64,000 bases of DNA from Linanthus parryae (Eukaryota; Streptophyta; Magnoliopsida; Ericales; Polemoniaceae): contig JALGPY010000034.1 of the NCBI GenBank assembly GCA_023055425.1, positions 1,988,584 to 2,052,583 on the forward strand, read 5' to 3'. The notes below the pieces were generated by a model. The model was not told the DNA's origin. It was given only the letters and a program-made list of their open reading frames with translations, and searched no databases. Shown one piece after another: positions 30,596-41,674 of the stretch (position 1 is its first letter; each line of letters starts with the position of its first letter). Made by a program: the position numbers and the translations under genes.

Positions 30596-30600
30596 ACTAC

Positions 30601-30717
30601 TACACCATGTCTGCTTCTAGATTTGTTCGATCTGTTGTTTCTAGAAAGTGCACCATTTCTGGTTCCATCATCAGTTGTAGAATCATCATCGACCTCCGCA
30701 GGACGAGGTTACGAGGT
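30601..30717 (-). pseudogene. 5' piece of the split F-box pseudogene
   Basis: On the minus strand this reads on into 15980-14771 once the Tat element and one ACTAC are removed. It has the same segment (DDDSTT..GTRNGA..RNNRSNKSRSRHGVVV) that precedes the F-box in the relative at 30724. The two F-box relatives lie head to head here, with their 5' ends forming an imperfect inverted repeat centred near 30719. Confidence 0.8.
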
Positions 30718-30723
30718 TGAAAA

Positions 30724-31425
30724 TGAGCCGGCGGGTTACAAGATCAACCTCGAAACCTTGGCTTACGGAGGTCGATGATGATTCTACAACCAACGATGAA
30801 ACCAGAAATGGTGGAGTTGCTATGAATACTTCGAACAAATCCATAAGCACAAATATGGTTGTTGTGTTAACCGGCGATGGAATGGTTGGGCTGCTCTTGA
30901 GACTCTCGGTGAAGTGTCTGATGCGATTCCAGTCAGTCTGCAGAAAATGGTATGACCTCATCCATTCCTCTACCTGCCTACTCACACATGAAGAAGAAAT
31001 ATTATCCTGTTTGGGTACTTGAAGTAGTCACGGAATTACGACGATTGTCAGCTTCCAATTTGATGGTGTCCCTGTCCCCATGGAATTGGCTGTTCGTAGA
31101 TTCCAAGACGTTGTAACCATTCTAGGTTGTTTTCATTGTTTGGTTTGCTTGCCTCTCCAAAAATGATCTATAGACCCATCACTTTCGACCAAGTTTTTCC
31201 CTCTGGAACCTGGCCACTAATAACGATAGAGGAATCGGTTCCATGTTCGGTGGACAAGAACCTGGTGGCATATATAGGAAGACACCGTGGCGGGGTTTTG
31301 GGGTTTCTTTGGACGGGACAGGGGTTCATTTTAAGGTGGCACGTATATGGTGTCCTTATAATATGGATGATGCATCAGAAGACTGTTCGAGATATTCTGA
31401 TGCAAAATTCCATGATCACTTAAGA
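30724..31425 (+). pseudogene. F-box pseudogene, third copy, 5' half only
   Basis: An ATG at 30724 opens MSRRVTRSTSKPWLTEVDDD, then a weakened F-box VVLTGDGMVGLLLRLSVKCL and VCRKWYDLIHSS. A deletion and stops follow at about 30970-31020. FBA-like words then recur in other frames (FGGQEPGGIY, TGVHFKVARIWCPYN). Homology stops at about 31425, where copia sequence begins. The break resembles truncation by an insertion or deletion. Confidence 0.75.
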
Positions 31426-31449
31426 ATTTCTGAAATATAAAGGAGGTGT

Positions 31450-32480
31450 ATTCACCTCCACCATCAGATATAATGATTTTAATGAAAGAACCAAGCAATT
31501 TTTTTCTTTAAATTTAATAAACAAACTAGTGACATCAGATTTAAGTTTTAGAGGGAACAAACAAGTAAACCTAGAAGCATCATCAATAAATAGGACATAG
31601 CATTTTTAACCATTAAAAGACAATGTAGAGGTAGGAGCCCATGTGTCACTGTGTAACGGATGTAGTGGAGCAGAAACAGTAGATTTAGACAAATTATATG
31701 GCGGTCTATGAATTGTACCAGCAAGGCATGCTTCACACGGAGAGGTAGAACTAGAAACAGGGTGCAAATTTGAACAACTAAGACATTGAGATAAAATAGA
31801 GTTTGTAGGTGATCTATACGGGAGTGGCACATATTTGATTTGATTCTTCGACCCAAAAAAGGTTGAAGACCAGTTTTGTGAGACATGAAAGACATGGGAT
31901 AAACACCATTTTTATTTTGACCTCGATAAAGAGTTCTGCCCATATCCACAGTCTGAATGCAAAATGAATTTTTATCAAAGATGAATTGCACATTATTGTC
32001 TGAACACATTTTGTGACAGAAAGACGCTTGACAGATAATTGAGGAACATGTAGTGTTTTTGGAAAATATAGGAATGAGATGCAGTAGTTAAGATAGCACT
32101 ACCGGAGTTATGAACGAGTAAAGAGTATCCGTTACCGACAGTGACTTGGTTATGTCTAGTGAAATGGTCAGAGAGGGAGAGGTTTGCCAAATCTGCGGTC
32201 ATATGGGTGGATCTCCTGTATCAGTGAGCCATGCCTGAGAAGAAGACTAAAGTTGAGAAGAGGTAGTAGCTTGAGCAGAAAACTGTTTAGGATGGTGCCT
32301 TCCTTGGTAGGCATAGTCCATTCCCTCCCAACAGTCGAGTGCCGAATGAAAATTGTTGCCGCATATGTGGTAGATAATGGAAACAGATCAACCCGAACCT
32401 CCAGAGCGCCTCCTCTGGTTGCCAGATCGGGATCTACAATACGCCAACCTGTTTATGATGAAAGTGTGTCCGCTTCTTAA
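31450..32480 (-). pseudogene. Ty1/copia pol fragment (pre-integrase and integrase start)
   Basis: The minus strand reads MTADLANLSLSDHFTRHNQV and VGNGYSLLVHNSGSAIL (the gag-pre-integrase region after the protease). Further pieces in other frames are CEACLAGTIHRPPYNL and the integrase words HSDTWAPTSTLSFNGKK and YVLFIDDASRFTCLFPL. Several frameshifts and stops break it. The same region is present again at 34755-35520. Confidence 0.75.
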
Positions 32481-33837
32481 GATATTTATTCACTGGCTTC
32501 TTCATGTCCATACGTGGTGATAACTATTGATTTGTTAAACGGGAATCTACTTCCATTTTAAATAAGGAAGATGCTACAAATAAGAAAGCACGAAATTATA
32601 CTGTATGGAGCCTGTTTCACTAGTTAAATAGAATCAGTTACATGTATTTATACCCTTTTATATAGTAAAATTGAATAAAAAGTAATATATGTCAATCAAC
32701 ATGGATGGTGTCTATTGGATGATTCAGCGGAGATCAATAGATTAAGGGAAGATCAACAGGGAGGGTGTCTTATATGATAAATTGAAACGTTCATTCTTCG
32801 TTTAAAATTTCAACTGTGCTTTACTGCACGCGCTTGACTTGCTAGCACTATTCATGTCTTATACTTTTTTGTTCTGTAAGAGAAATTCATTATTGAGACT
32901 CACCTGCTTGTGCTCAGTTGAAATGTTCAATTCAACGTGCTTGTATTTTCCGAACTAGTCTTTAACTTTCTACTTATATATTTTGTTGTCGTAGGTTCAC
33001 ATTTAATTTAGGTTTGGTATTAGTTCAACTATATGGAGTAAACATATCCACTTCTTCGGTATATTACTCAACCAACTTCTTAGATTCTGTGTGTGTTGAT
33101 AATTTTTTATTTCCAAATAAGGGTAATGTTATAAATAAGCAAACACACAATTATGTATAATAGATTACGTTTATTTTTTTACAAAAAAAAAATACGTGTA
33201 TTTACATCATCATATATGTAATAAAAATGGAATAAGAACTAAGGCACAACGTTGTCCGAATAGAATACGCCATGGAAATGAAGCGTGGATCATAGTACAA
33301 CAATCAATCACACATTATTATATACTAAAGGTGCTATCCTGGTACTTGTATCATGACTAAGCCCTATATGAGTCTGTATGCATCTGTGAGGTGCATGCCA
33401 TGGAAATCCAGTGCCTCTTGAAAGGGCTCAAGGACCAAATGATTCTGTCACTTTGCACTCGCTGTGATTGAGGCTTGGGGAATTTATGGATTATGGGGCT
33501 GATTAAGAATTTATATGTTTTTTCTCTTTGGTAACCATACCATTGGATTAAGGTTCCTTTTTGTTGGCAGTAAATCATGTTAAGAATGTGTAAAACATTT
33601 TTCGTGATTTTTTTCCTTGCAATCATTTTCATGTGTTTGGTTAGTTCTTGAAAACTATTTTACTGATGTATTATTTTCATGTGTTTGGCTGATACTTAAA
33701 AATTATTTTACTTGTGTGTTTGATAAGTACACAAAATTGAACAATCTTTAACAATTAGTATGATCAATGTATAATATTTGGTTAATTGAATAGAGGTTAT
33801 GGTTCAAATCCCACGGTATACATTTTATTATAAATAA
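32481..33837. other. AT-rich, no gene seen
   Basis: No ORF of substance. About 33120-33240 resembles 10210-10300 weakly ('aataagca.acacacaattatgt'), perhaps more duplicated F-box flank. The ORF at 33357-33632 is unsupported. Confidence 0.45.
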
Positions 33838-34755
33838 ATGGCTTAATTACTTAATGCATACCCCCAGTATACTTAAACTAACACATTGCAATCCCCACTT
33901 CTACAATTGATTTATTGCATCCCCATTTGCAAAAAAACCTACTTATTGAAACTGGTAAAATAATTCCGTCAAATCACTTAACAGATAAAAGGGCACTTTT
34001 GTCTTATATCACCTACAAACATATTTAAATCAATATATCTTTTTCCATATTTTTTCCTTTTAAATATTATCTCGTGATGGGGTGAAAATGAAAATCTTGA
34101 AACATTTTGGGCTAGAATTAAAGAAGAAAGAAAAAATAAGAACCAAAAATAAAATAAAAGGAAAACACGTTACTAAAGGGAAAAGGGGAAGAAGGAGAAC
34201 GAAGAAGACGAACAGACAACAAGGTTGGAGTAGCAACCTCTGCCTCCTTTTCTCCTTAGATTGATCTATCTCTCAATCTGATTCTTTTTCGTTCATAGAT
34301 TTAATAGAATCGATTTGATTTTGTTTTCGCTCTTGGGTGAGGTACCATAGTCAAGGACGACGTCTCAGGAGATTCGGGTTCGAATTCATCGGAATCTTGG
34401 GTTAACCTCATCGAATTATGGGTTTAATCTGGAAGTGAAGGAAGAAGGCATTGATGCCAAGTTGTGTTGTCTGCTGGCTCAGAAGTTCTGCACTGAAGAT
34501 GAACAGGGGTATGAGGAGGCCTAATTTGATAAAGTTCACCCAGGCAATGGCATCAACTGGTGGTGGCAGATGATTTTTTTTTTGTTATGTCAGTACATAC
34601 ATGATACATTCATTATGCACTTTTTAGCTGTAGTAAATATGACAAAATTTCCCCATATCAGTTATTTTTTATAAAGCTGAGGTTGAATGGACAATTTTAC
34701 CCCTTATAAAACAAGGGACGATTTATAATAGGCTTATTGCATCCTAAATAGATTT
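33838..34755. repeat. Unclassified repeat inserted in copia relic
   Basis: The left 150 bases match 4145-4287. The right border, near 34755, is where copia sequence resumes abruptly. The interior (34082-34560) is purine-rich and then GC-richer with a gene-like texture, but I find no protein I recognise. The edges lack a clear terminal inverted repeat, so I cannot assign a class. Confidence 0.4.
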
Positions 34756-36775
34756 AGAGAAATTATATAGCAGTCTATGCATCGTACCAGCTAGGCATGC
34801 TTCACACAGAGAGGTAGAACTAGAAACAGGGTGCAAATTTGAACAACTAAGACATTTAGATAAAATAGAGTTTGTAGCTGATCTATACGAGAGTGTCACA
34901 TATTTGATTTGATTCTTCGACCCAAAAAAGCTTGAAGACCAGTCTTGTGAGACATGAAAGACATGGGATAAACACCATTTTTACTTTGACCCCGATAAAA
35001 AGTTCTGCCCATATCCACAGTCTGAATGCAAAGTAAATTTTTATCAATGATGAATTGCACATTATTGTCTGAACACATTTTGTGAATAGAAAGACGGTTG
35101 AGAGATAATTGAGGAACATGTAGTGTATTCGGAAAATAAAGGAATGAGATGAAGTAGTTAAGATAGCAGTTCCGGAATTATGAACGAGTAAAGAGTATCC
35201 GTTACCGACAATTACTTGGTTATGTACAGTGAAATGGTCAGAGAGGGAGAGGTTCGCCAAATCTGCGGTCATATGGTTGGAAGCTCCTGTATCAGTGAGC
35301 CATGCCTGAGAAGACGACTGAAGTTGAGAAGAGGTAGCAGCTTGAGCAGAAAACTATTTAGGATGGTGTCTTCCTTGGTAGGCGTAGTCCATTCCCTCCC
35401 AACAGTCGAGTGCCGAATGAAAATTGTTGCCGCATATGTGGTAGGTAATGGAAACAGATCAACCCGAAACTCCAGAGCGCCTCCTCTGGTTGCCAAATCT
35501 GGATCTACAATATCCGCCTAAGCTTGAATCAAAACTGGAACCAAACCCGGGTCGAGATCTGGACCCATACCCGAAACCGGAACCAGATCCATGATAGGTA
35601 CCAGTTCCAAAATTAGAACCCAAACCGACTGATCGACTCCCTTTGGTCTGGTCAAAACGTGCGCCACCACGTTGACCATGCCGTCCACCGCCACAGTATC
35701 TGGAGGAGGAGCGACCACCACGTCCACCGCCACGAGTGGTGTAGAAGGCAGTTGGGGAAGAGAGATATGGTAGGTAACGGAAGAAGATCGACCCGACCCT
35801 CCAGAGAGCCCCCTTTGGTTGCCCGATCTGGACCTACAAAATCTGCCTCAACCTGAAGCATAACTGGAACCAAACCCGGGTCCATATCTTGACCCATGCC
35901 CGAATCCGAAACCATATCCATGACCGGTAACTAATCAAAAACTAGAATCCAAACCAACTGATCGACCCCCTTTGGTGTGGTCACAACGTGCGTCACCACG
36001 TTAACCATGTCGTCCACCGCCGCGGTATCCGGAGGAGGAGCTACCACCACGGCCACCGCCACGAGTGGTGAAGAAGGCGGTAGGGGAAGAGAGATCTGGA
36101 GTAGAGGACTGAGATTGCAACACCTGCTCCTCCGGGCGAAGAAGCACAAGCTCTTCAAAGGGAATTAGAGTGGATCTGGTACGGGTAGATGAATCGAAGG
36201 AGTTGAACTCCACAGGGAGCCCGTTAAGAGCATATAACAGCATATCCTCGTCGTCAATCACAACGGAGGAAACAATAAGCTTGTTGTGCACTGTAGAAAG
36301 CTTCTGCGTGTAGAGATCGACAGAATCAGATCTTGAGGGTTTTTAGATCGGTTTTGAGTTGAAGAGAATTGGAACGAGTCAAAGATGCATAACGTCGTCC
36401 CAACACCTGCCAAGCAGATCAAGCAGTAGAGGACCCATGAACAAGGGTTAGGTCTTCGGTGGTGAGAGTGGCATTTAAAATATTAAGAACAACCCGATCT
36501 TGAAGAATCCAGGCGGTATAAGCCGGACTCACAATAGGAGAGAGAGAGACCCGTCGGGAAAAACATGAAACTCCAGCGGAAAAGCCGAAGAGTCATCAAG
36601 ATGACCGAAAAGACTACGTGTTTTGAAGATAGAGGCAATTTGGTGACGCCGAAGAATAAAATTGCTCCCATCAAGTTTGAATGGGCGAAGGTTATGAATA
36701 TTTGATAAAAGATAGAGCGGCGGCGCCGTTGATGGACCGACAGTGGAAGACATCCTCATTTAGGCGTCTGATACC
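34755..36775 (-). pseudogene. Ty1/copia gag to pre-integrase remnant, minus strand
   Basis: From right to left on the minus strand come the gag start RMSSTVGPSTAPPLYLLSNI (36759), IHNLRPFKLDGSNF and SPAYTAWILQDRVVLNILNA, then TTEDLTLVHGSSTA with a stop, and LSTVHNKLIVSSVVIDDED and FEELVLLRPEEQVLQSQSS. A glycine/arginine-rich segment appears as two or three diverged copies (35520-36060), followed by VGNGYSLLVHNSGTAIL (about 35200). Many stops and frameshifts are present. The gag N-terminal words match the plus-strand remnant at 38086-38990 closely. Confidence 0.8.
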
Positions 36776-36777
36776 AT

Positions 36778-37040
36778 GAAAGGAGATTTAGGGTCTGTGA
36801 GAGAAACGAAGAGATAGAGAGTGAATCTGAAACGACTAAGAAAGTGTATTGTATTTACATTCAATGTTACCAAACCCTAATACAATGGATCTATATAAGA
36901 CATCAACTGTAATAGTTTGATCATAAACCAACGGTAGAATAAAAGGAAAACGCCAAGCCCTTATATGATGAGCTGAACAATTAAGCTGAAGAATAAGTGG
37001 GCTTGATAACTTGAGCCCAATAGAGATAGAAAGCACACAA
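36778..37040 (-). repeat. Copia LTR (minus-strand remnant), part
   Basis: Directly upstream of the gag start on the minus strand lies TGGTATCAGACGCC (primer-site type), preceded by sequence that also occurs before the plus-strand gag (37925-38067), such as 'gggtttggtaacattgaatg' in one orientation. The outer border is not clear. Confidence 0.6.
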
Positions 37041-37079
37041 CTATGATCCAGTCAATTAGTCTGTTATTAATATCAACTG

Positions 37080-37920
37080 ATTTGGCCTTGATATTCTGAC
37101 TACCCGCTGTTGGAAACCCTGTCAAAGAGCATCATAAGTCTATTCTGCCTCCAGGTTGCAACAAGAAACACATTCTGTGTTGAAAAGACTAAAATTTGGA
37201 GTCAAAGAGCAAACAAAGGGCTGATTGCAAATTCAATGAACCATTACAGGGAAGTAGCGATCTTATTGTGTCTGCCACAAGAGGCGCAGAGCACTCGGGC
37301 AAGATGCTGAGTGTTTGGCCACAAATATCAGCCAAAGCCACTTACCGGGGAACAAGCCGGTTTGAAGCCAGGAAATTTTATATGTTAAATATTTGAAGTT
37401 CAAAATCAGAACCATGTTTAGCTCCACATATCAATTAAGGAATATGTAACTTCCTTTCCTGCAACACTCTTATGAGATCCTTATGACTGTTACCCATTGC
37501 TACAAAGGCTAAGATCTTGCCGAGATTACAATTCATACCCAGACTAAAGGATCATGGGTACTTGCTCTCAAAAGAAAAAGGATCATGGGTACACATACAT
37601 AGAAAGTCTGAAAGATCACAATTAGTTAAGATGTATATTTAACATATGACCTAGTATAGTCCCCTGAACGTCATTAACGAGCAGGGATTTAATCTTAAAA
37701 CTATCTTTGGTAGAGCACCATGATTTTAACAAAATAAAAGAGGGTGTTTAAAGTTGAAGTGCATTCAAAAAAAATCCAGGAACGACAAAAGAAGCATTTA
37801 CCAAGATCAGCTACAGTACAAATAACATGCCAAACAAGTGCATGCCCGCACAAGGACAACAAAAAAAAAACATCAAAAATATGGCTAATAGATCACTAGA
37901 ACTAGGTTCAGACAACCGGA
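37080..37920 (-). repeat. Inverted copy of F-box-locus flank (matches 11800-12530)
   Basis: Minus-strand words such as 'tggttctgattttgaact' (about 37400) and 'gcatgcacttgtttg' (about 37835) match 12220 and 11865 on the plus strand, with intervening colinear similarity. This stretch lies between two copia remnants that point away from each other. Confidence 0.6.
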
Positions 37921-37924
37921 TGAA

Positions 37925-38067
37925 GTGATCCAACCATTACAGTTGATGTCTTATATAGATTCATTGTATTAGGGTTTGGTAACATTGAATGTAAATACAA
38001 TACACTTTCTCATTTCAGATTCACTCTCTATCTCTTCGTTTCTCTCACAAACCCTAAATCTCCTTTC
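37925..38067 (+). repeat. Copia LTR 3' end and primer-binding site (plus-strand remnant)
   Basis: Shares about 140 bases with the LTR remnant at 36778-36930 in opposite orientation and ends in TTTCA|TGGTATCTGACGCC. Truncated on its left. Confidence 0.6.
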
Positions 38068-38085
38068 ATGGTATCTGACGCCTAA

Positions 38086-38990
38086 ATGACGATGTCTTCC
38101 ACTGTTGGTCCATCAACGGCGCCGCCGCTCTATCTTTTATCAAATATTCATAACATTCGCCCATTCAAACTTGATGGGAGCAATTTATTCTTCGGCGTCA
38201 CCAAGTTGCCTCTATCTTCAAAACACGTAGTCTTTTCGGTCATCTTGATGAATCTTCGGCTTTTCCGCCGAAGTTTCATTTTCTTCCCGACGGATCTCTC
38301 TCTCCTATTGTGAGTCCGGTTTATACCGCCTGGATTCTTCAAGATCGGGTTGTTCTTACTATTTTAAACGCCACTCTCACCACCGAAGACCTAACCCTTG
38401 TTCATGGGTCCTCTACTGCTCGATCTGCTTGGCAGGTGTTGGGACGACGTTATGCATCTTTGACTCGTTCCAATGTTCTTCAACTCAAAACCGATCTAAA
38501 AACCCTCAAGAAGGACTCTGATTCTGTCGATCTCTACACGCATAAGCTTTCTACAGTGCACAACAAGCTTATTGTTTCCTCCGTTGTGAATGACGACGAG
38601 GATATGCTGTTATATGCGCTTAACGAGCTCCCTGTGGAGTTCAACTCCTTCCATTCATCTACCCGTACCAGATCCACTCTGATTCCCTTTGAAGAGCTTG
38701 TGCTTCTACGCCCTCAGGAGCAGATGCTGCAATCTCAGTCCTCTACTCCAGATCTCTCTTCCCCTACCGCCTTCTTCACCACTCGTGGCGGTGGCCGTGG
38801 TGGTCGCTCCTCCTCCAGATACTGCGGCGGTGGACGGCATGGTTAACGTGGTGGCGCACGTTGTGACCACACCAAAGGGGGTCGATCTGTTTGTTTGGAT
38901 TCTAGTTTTCGATCAGTTACCGGTCTCGGAAACTTTTATGCCGTTCATCCAACGTCATCTCAGTGTGCCCAACAACGTGAACATGTTTTG
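38086..38990 (+). pseudogene. Ty1/copia gag fragment, plus strand
   Basis: The start reads TMSSTVGPSTAPPLYLLSNI. One frame change occurs at about 38195-38310. A 178-codon open stretch (38310-38846) then contains SPVYTAWILQDRVVLTILNA, SAWQVLGRRYASLTRSNVLQ, FEELVLLRPQEQMLQ and a glycine/arginine-rich end. It is less decayed than the minus-strand relative at 34755-36775. Sequence after about 38990 no longer looks like copia. Confidence 0.8.
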
Positions 38991-39685
38991 ATCTTCACAT
39001 ATTTGGGAAGAAAAGGGAATAATTAACCTCCCGTGATCTAGTACAACAGAATGACATGCTTTGTATATTCGTTGGATAAAACAAATGTCATATTCCAATT
39101 GGAGAATAAGAAGATGAAATACTTCTACAATATGCTTACTTTGTCAACCGGTTTCAAGTGTAAAATGCACTTTATGACCGTTACTGTTTAGACATATAGG
39201 AGACAACTAAATATGTTTAGAAAATTAAAGACCTGAGCTCCATAGTGTCTAATGCCACATAGCTAGTAAATTGCCACCAAAATGTCAGTTTACATGCCAA
39301 ATCTATGGAACGACTAACTTCTCTAGAATGACAAAGAACATAAACTTTTCAACTATGATGCAACTATCGCAGCTTGTACCTATCCATCTCTATTTAATGA
39401 GTGGAATATGACTTCCAAGGCAACATAGAAAACAGTAGCAAACAATGCCAATATTGGAAAAGAGGCAACACGGCTAGCACAAGCATGATAGAATGATTGA
39501 AGACATGTAAGAAATCCCCAATTTACCCTGTCATTCCAGTGGTGCCAGACCATCGTTGTACTAGATAATTCTCTCTACACAGTTCTGGATTTTATTCGCC
39601 TCTCCCGTCCTTAATGTTGAATTTTGTAAACTCAAGATTAGTTTTGCGGTACTTCGTATATTTTAGATACTTATTAGCTAACTTA
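38991..39685. other. AT-rich, no gene seen
   Basis: No ORF or repeat recognised between the copia gag fragment and the start of the second copia LTR. Confidence 0.5.
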
Positions 39686-39689
39686 TTTG

Positions 39690-40437
39690 TTAAGTTTCAT
39701 AATTGTCAAACTTAGTGGCCGTAAATTGGGACCTGGACCTGAGCTGTGTTGCATACAAACAACGACGACATACAGTCAGAGAAGAAGCAGCAGCGGCAAG
39801 TCTGTAAGGAGTTTTGTTTACTTCGCGAAGAAGAAAGCTGAAAGAGGCTGCAAATATGGGTATAAAAGGAAGTGTTACTGCTACCTACATTTGTAAAATA
39901 TTCAAAATAAGAGAGAAGAAGAGTAAGAAAGAAAGGCCGAGCCGAAGCTCTGGTCATTGTGTTCCTGAGTTTTGTTGAAGAAGAACCTGAAGCTTCGTTG
40001 TAAGTGTTCTGAGTTATGATTCGAAGTTTATTATTGAATTACATAAAAGTATGCCCAATTTTTCTTGTTCCTATTTTGTTCTTTGACTGCTGAATTTGGT
40101 ATCCCTCACCTGCTTCAAATTTTATTCTTGAATTGCTAAATGGCCTTCTGTTTTGCAGTGACTCGACTTTCTGGTTTCTCTTGCCATTGTTCTAGTGTAA
40201 TTCATATTGTTTGAGCGGATCAAAATTTGTTTTTTTAGAAATTGTTTTTTGTAGTCAACTAGGATTGAAGGCAGGACCTCATGCAGGGGCTTCCAACGCT
40301 CTACCACTTGAGCTACCACCCTAGCTGCATTCAAAATTTGGTTTTGAGTTCACTAATTGCATTGTTGTTGGAATAGTGCTCTTGTTTTCAGGAAACTTAA
40401 TCTACAATTTCAAATTGGGTTATTCCGTTCGCAAAAT
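39690..40437 (+). mobile_element. Copia 5' LTR with SINE insertion, copy 2
   Basis: A TATA box (tataaaagg, 39861-39869) lies inside the LTR. The LTR ends just before the primer-binding site TGGTATCGGAG at 40439-40449, one mismatch from the initiator-Met type. The exact LTR start is not resolved. It contains the SINE at 40230-40330. This block parallels 1-421. Confidence 0.65.
40230..40330 (-). mobile_element. tRNA-derived SINE, about 101 bp
   Basis: The minus strand reads GGTGGTAGCTCAAGTGGTAG with an A-box-like TAGCTCAAGTGG, a B-box-like CTTCAATCC about 40 bases on, and an A-rich tail at the left edge. It is flanked by perfect 10-bp direct repeats TCAAAATTTG (40220-40229, 40331-40340). Copy 1 has one uninterrupted site at about 300-309. 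Confidence 0.85.
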
Positions 40438-40534
40438 ATGGTATCGGAGATGAGTTCAAATATGTATTCAGTGATTAGTTGTTATTTTCCAATGTGTTCG
40501 ACAAGCAATTTCTTCTTTCCTCAATTCCCTACGT

Positions 40535-41210
40535 TAGGGAAGGAGAACTATGAAAAACTGGAGCATTCAAATAGGGTATTGATATTCAAGACTTGTGGCA
40601 TTTGATTGAGAAGGGAATTGATGAACCAGCTGCACAAGAACCAGAAGAAAGGTTGTCCGAGGCTCAAAATTTGAACTTAAAAGAGTCAGGAAGCGAGATA
40701 AGAAAGACTTGTTCTTGCGGTCCGAAGGTGTTGGTGAGGCTAGTTTTGAGAATGCTTCTGCAGCTAAATACAAGAGGTTGGAATATTCTTAGGAATTCGT
40801 GTAGAGGAATTGAGAAGACTATAAGGGTAAGGCTGAAAGTTCAAAGAGGTGAGATGGAGATACTGTGTATGAACGAGAATGAATATGTAATTAAGAAGAA
40901 TAGATGAGCATATACCCCAATAGAATATTAAGAAGAAAACCTTAAAAGCATTACTGAAAAATGACGTGACTGCCTCGAAACAAGAATCAAACTTGCCCAT
41001 CAAACAAGCATAAGGTCCTTGCAGATTATGAGGAAAAAATATATACCGAGAAATAGGCTAGTTTCATACCAAGCAGGAAAAACCAAAAAGAAGATAACTT
41101 GAGAGATAAACCAAACACCAAGCTCGTCCATACAATACATAAAGGACAAGTGAAGCTTCGACAACTTCTTCCTTGCCGCATTTCCGTAGAGTCCTGGCGG
41201 TTGGAAAGTT
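40535..41210 (+). pseudogene. Copia gag fragment, copy 2
   Basis: Parallels 534-1210. It carries ENYEKLEHSNR in place of the copy-1 start and lacks its ATG. DLWHLIEKGIDEPAAQEPEE follows, then ILRNSCRGIEKTIRVRLKV and QRGEMEILCMNENEYVIKK, with frame breaks and stops. Decay sites differ from copy 1. Confidence 0.6.
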
Positions 41211-41674
41211 AGATAGAAAATTTGTGCTGAGAGTGTGTATGGAATCATTTAGTTTCGTTTTAGTATCATCGATGTGATCATGCTTCCAGTCACAGACAAT
41301 AAGTGATAGAAAAGCAATAAGCAAATGTTCATTTAGCACCGGTTAGCAAAGTCGATCTCATGTCCTTGCTTAGCTTCTGTAGCAATAGCAACGCATGCTA
41401 CTTCAGCAAGTATACGCCTCAAGCCCTAATATACAACACGGTCTGGTGTTCTTTCATTATATCAGGAAAAAGTACAATAGCTAGTCAAGCTCATAGTTTT
41501 ATGTGTAAGCTCAAGAATTTATGCCTCATGGCAAGTGAGATCATATGGGTCATAACCCATAGTGCAATACCTACATGATAGAATTACATAGTGCATGTTT
41601 AGTAAGTCGCCACTCTGAAGTACATAATTGATATATATGAGCAAATAACAAGTTAGTACACAAAGGACATCATT

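Noticed and set aside
40260..40330. Possible tRNA gene
   Set aside because: Only A- and B-box-like words are present. It lacks an acceptor stem and has a tail and target duplication, so it is a SINE.
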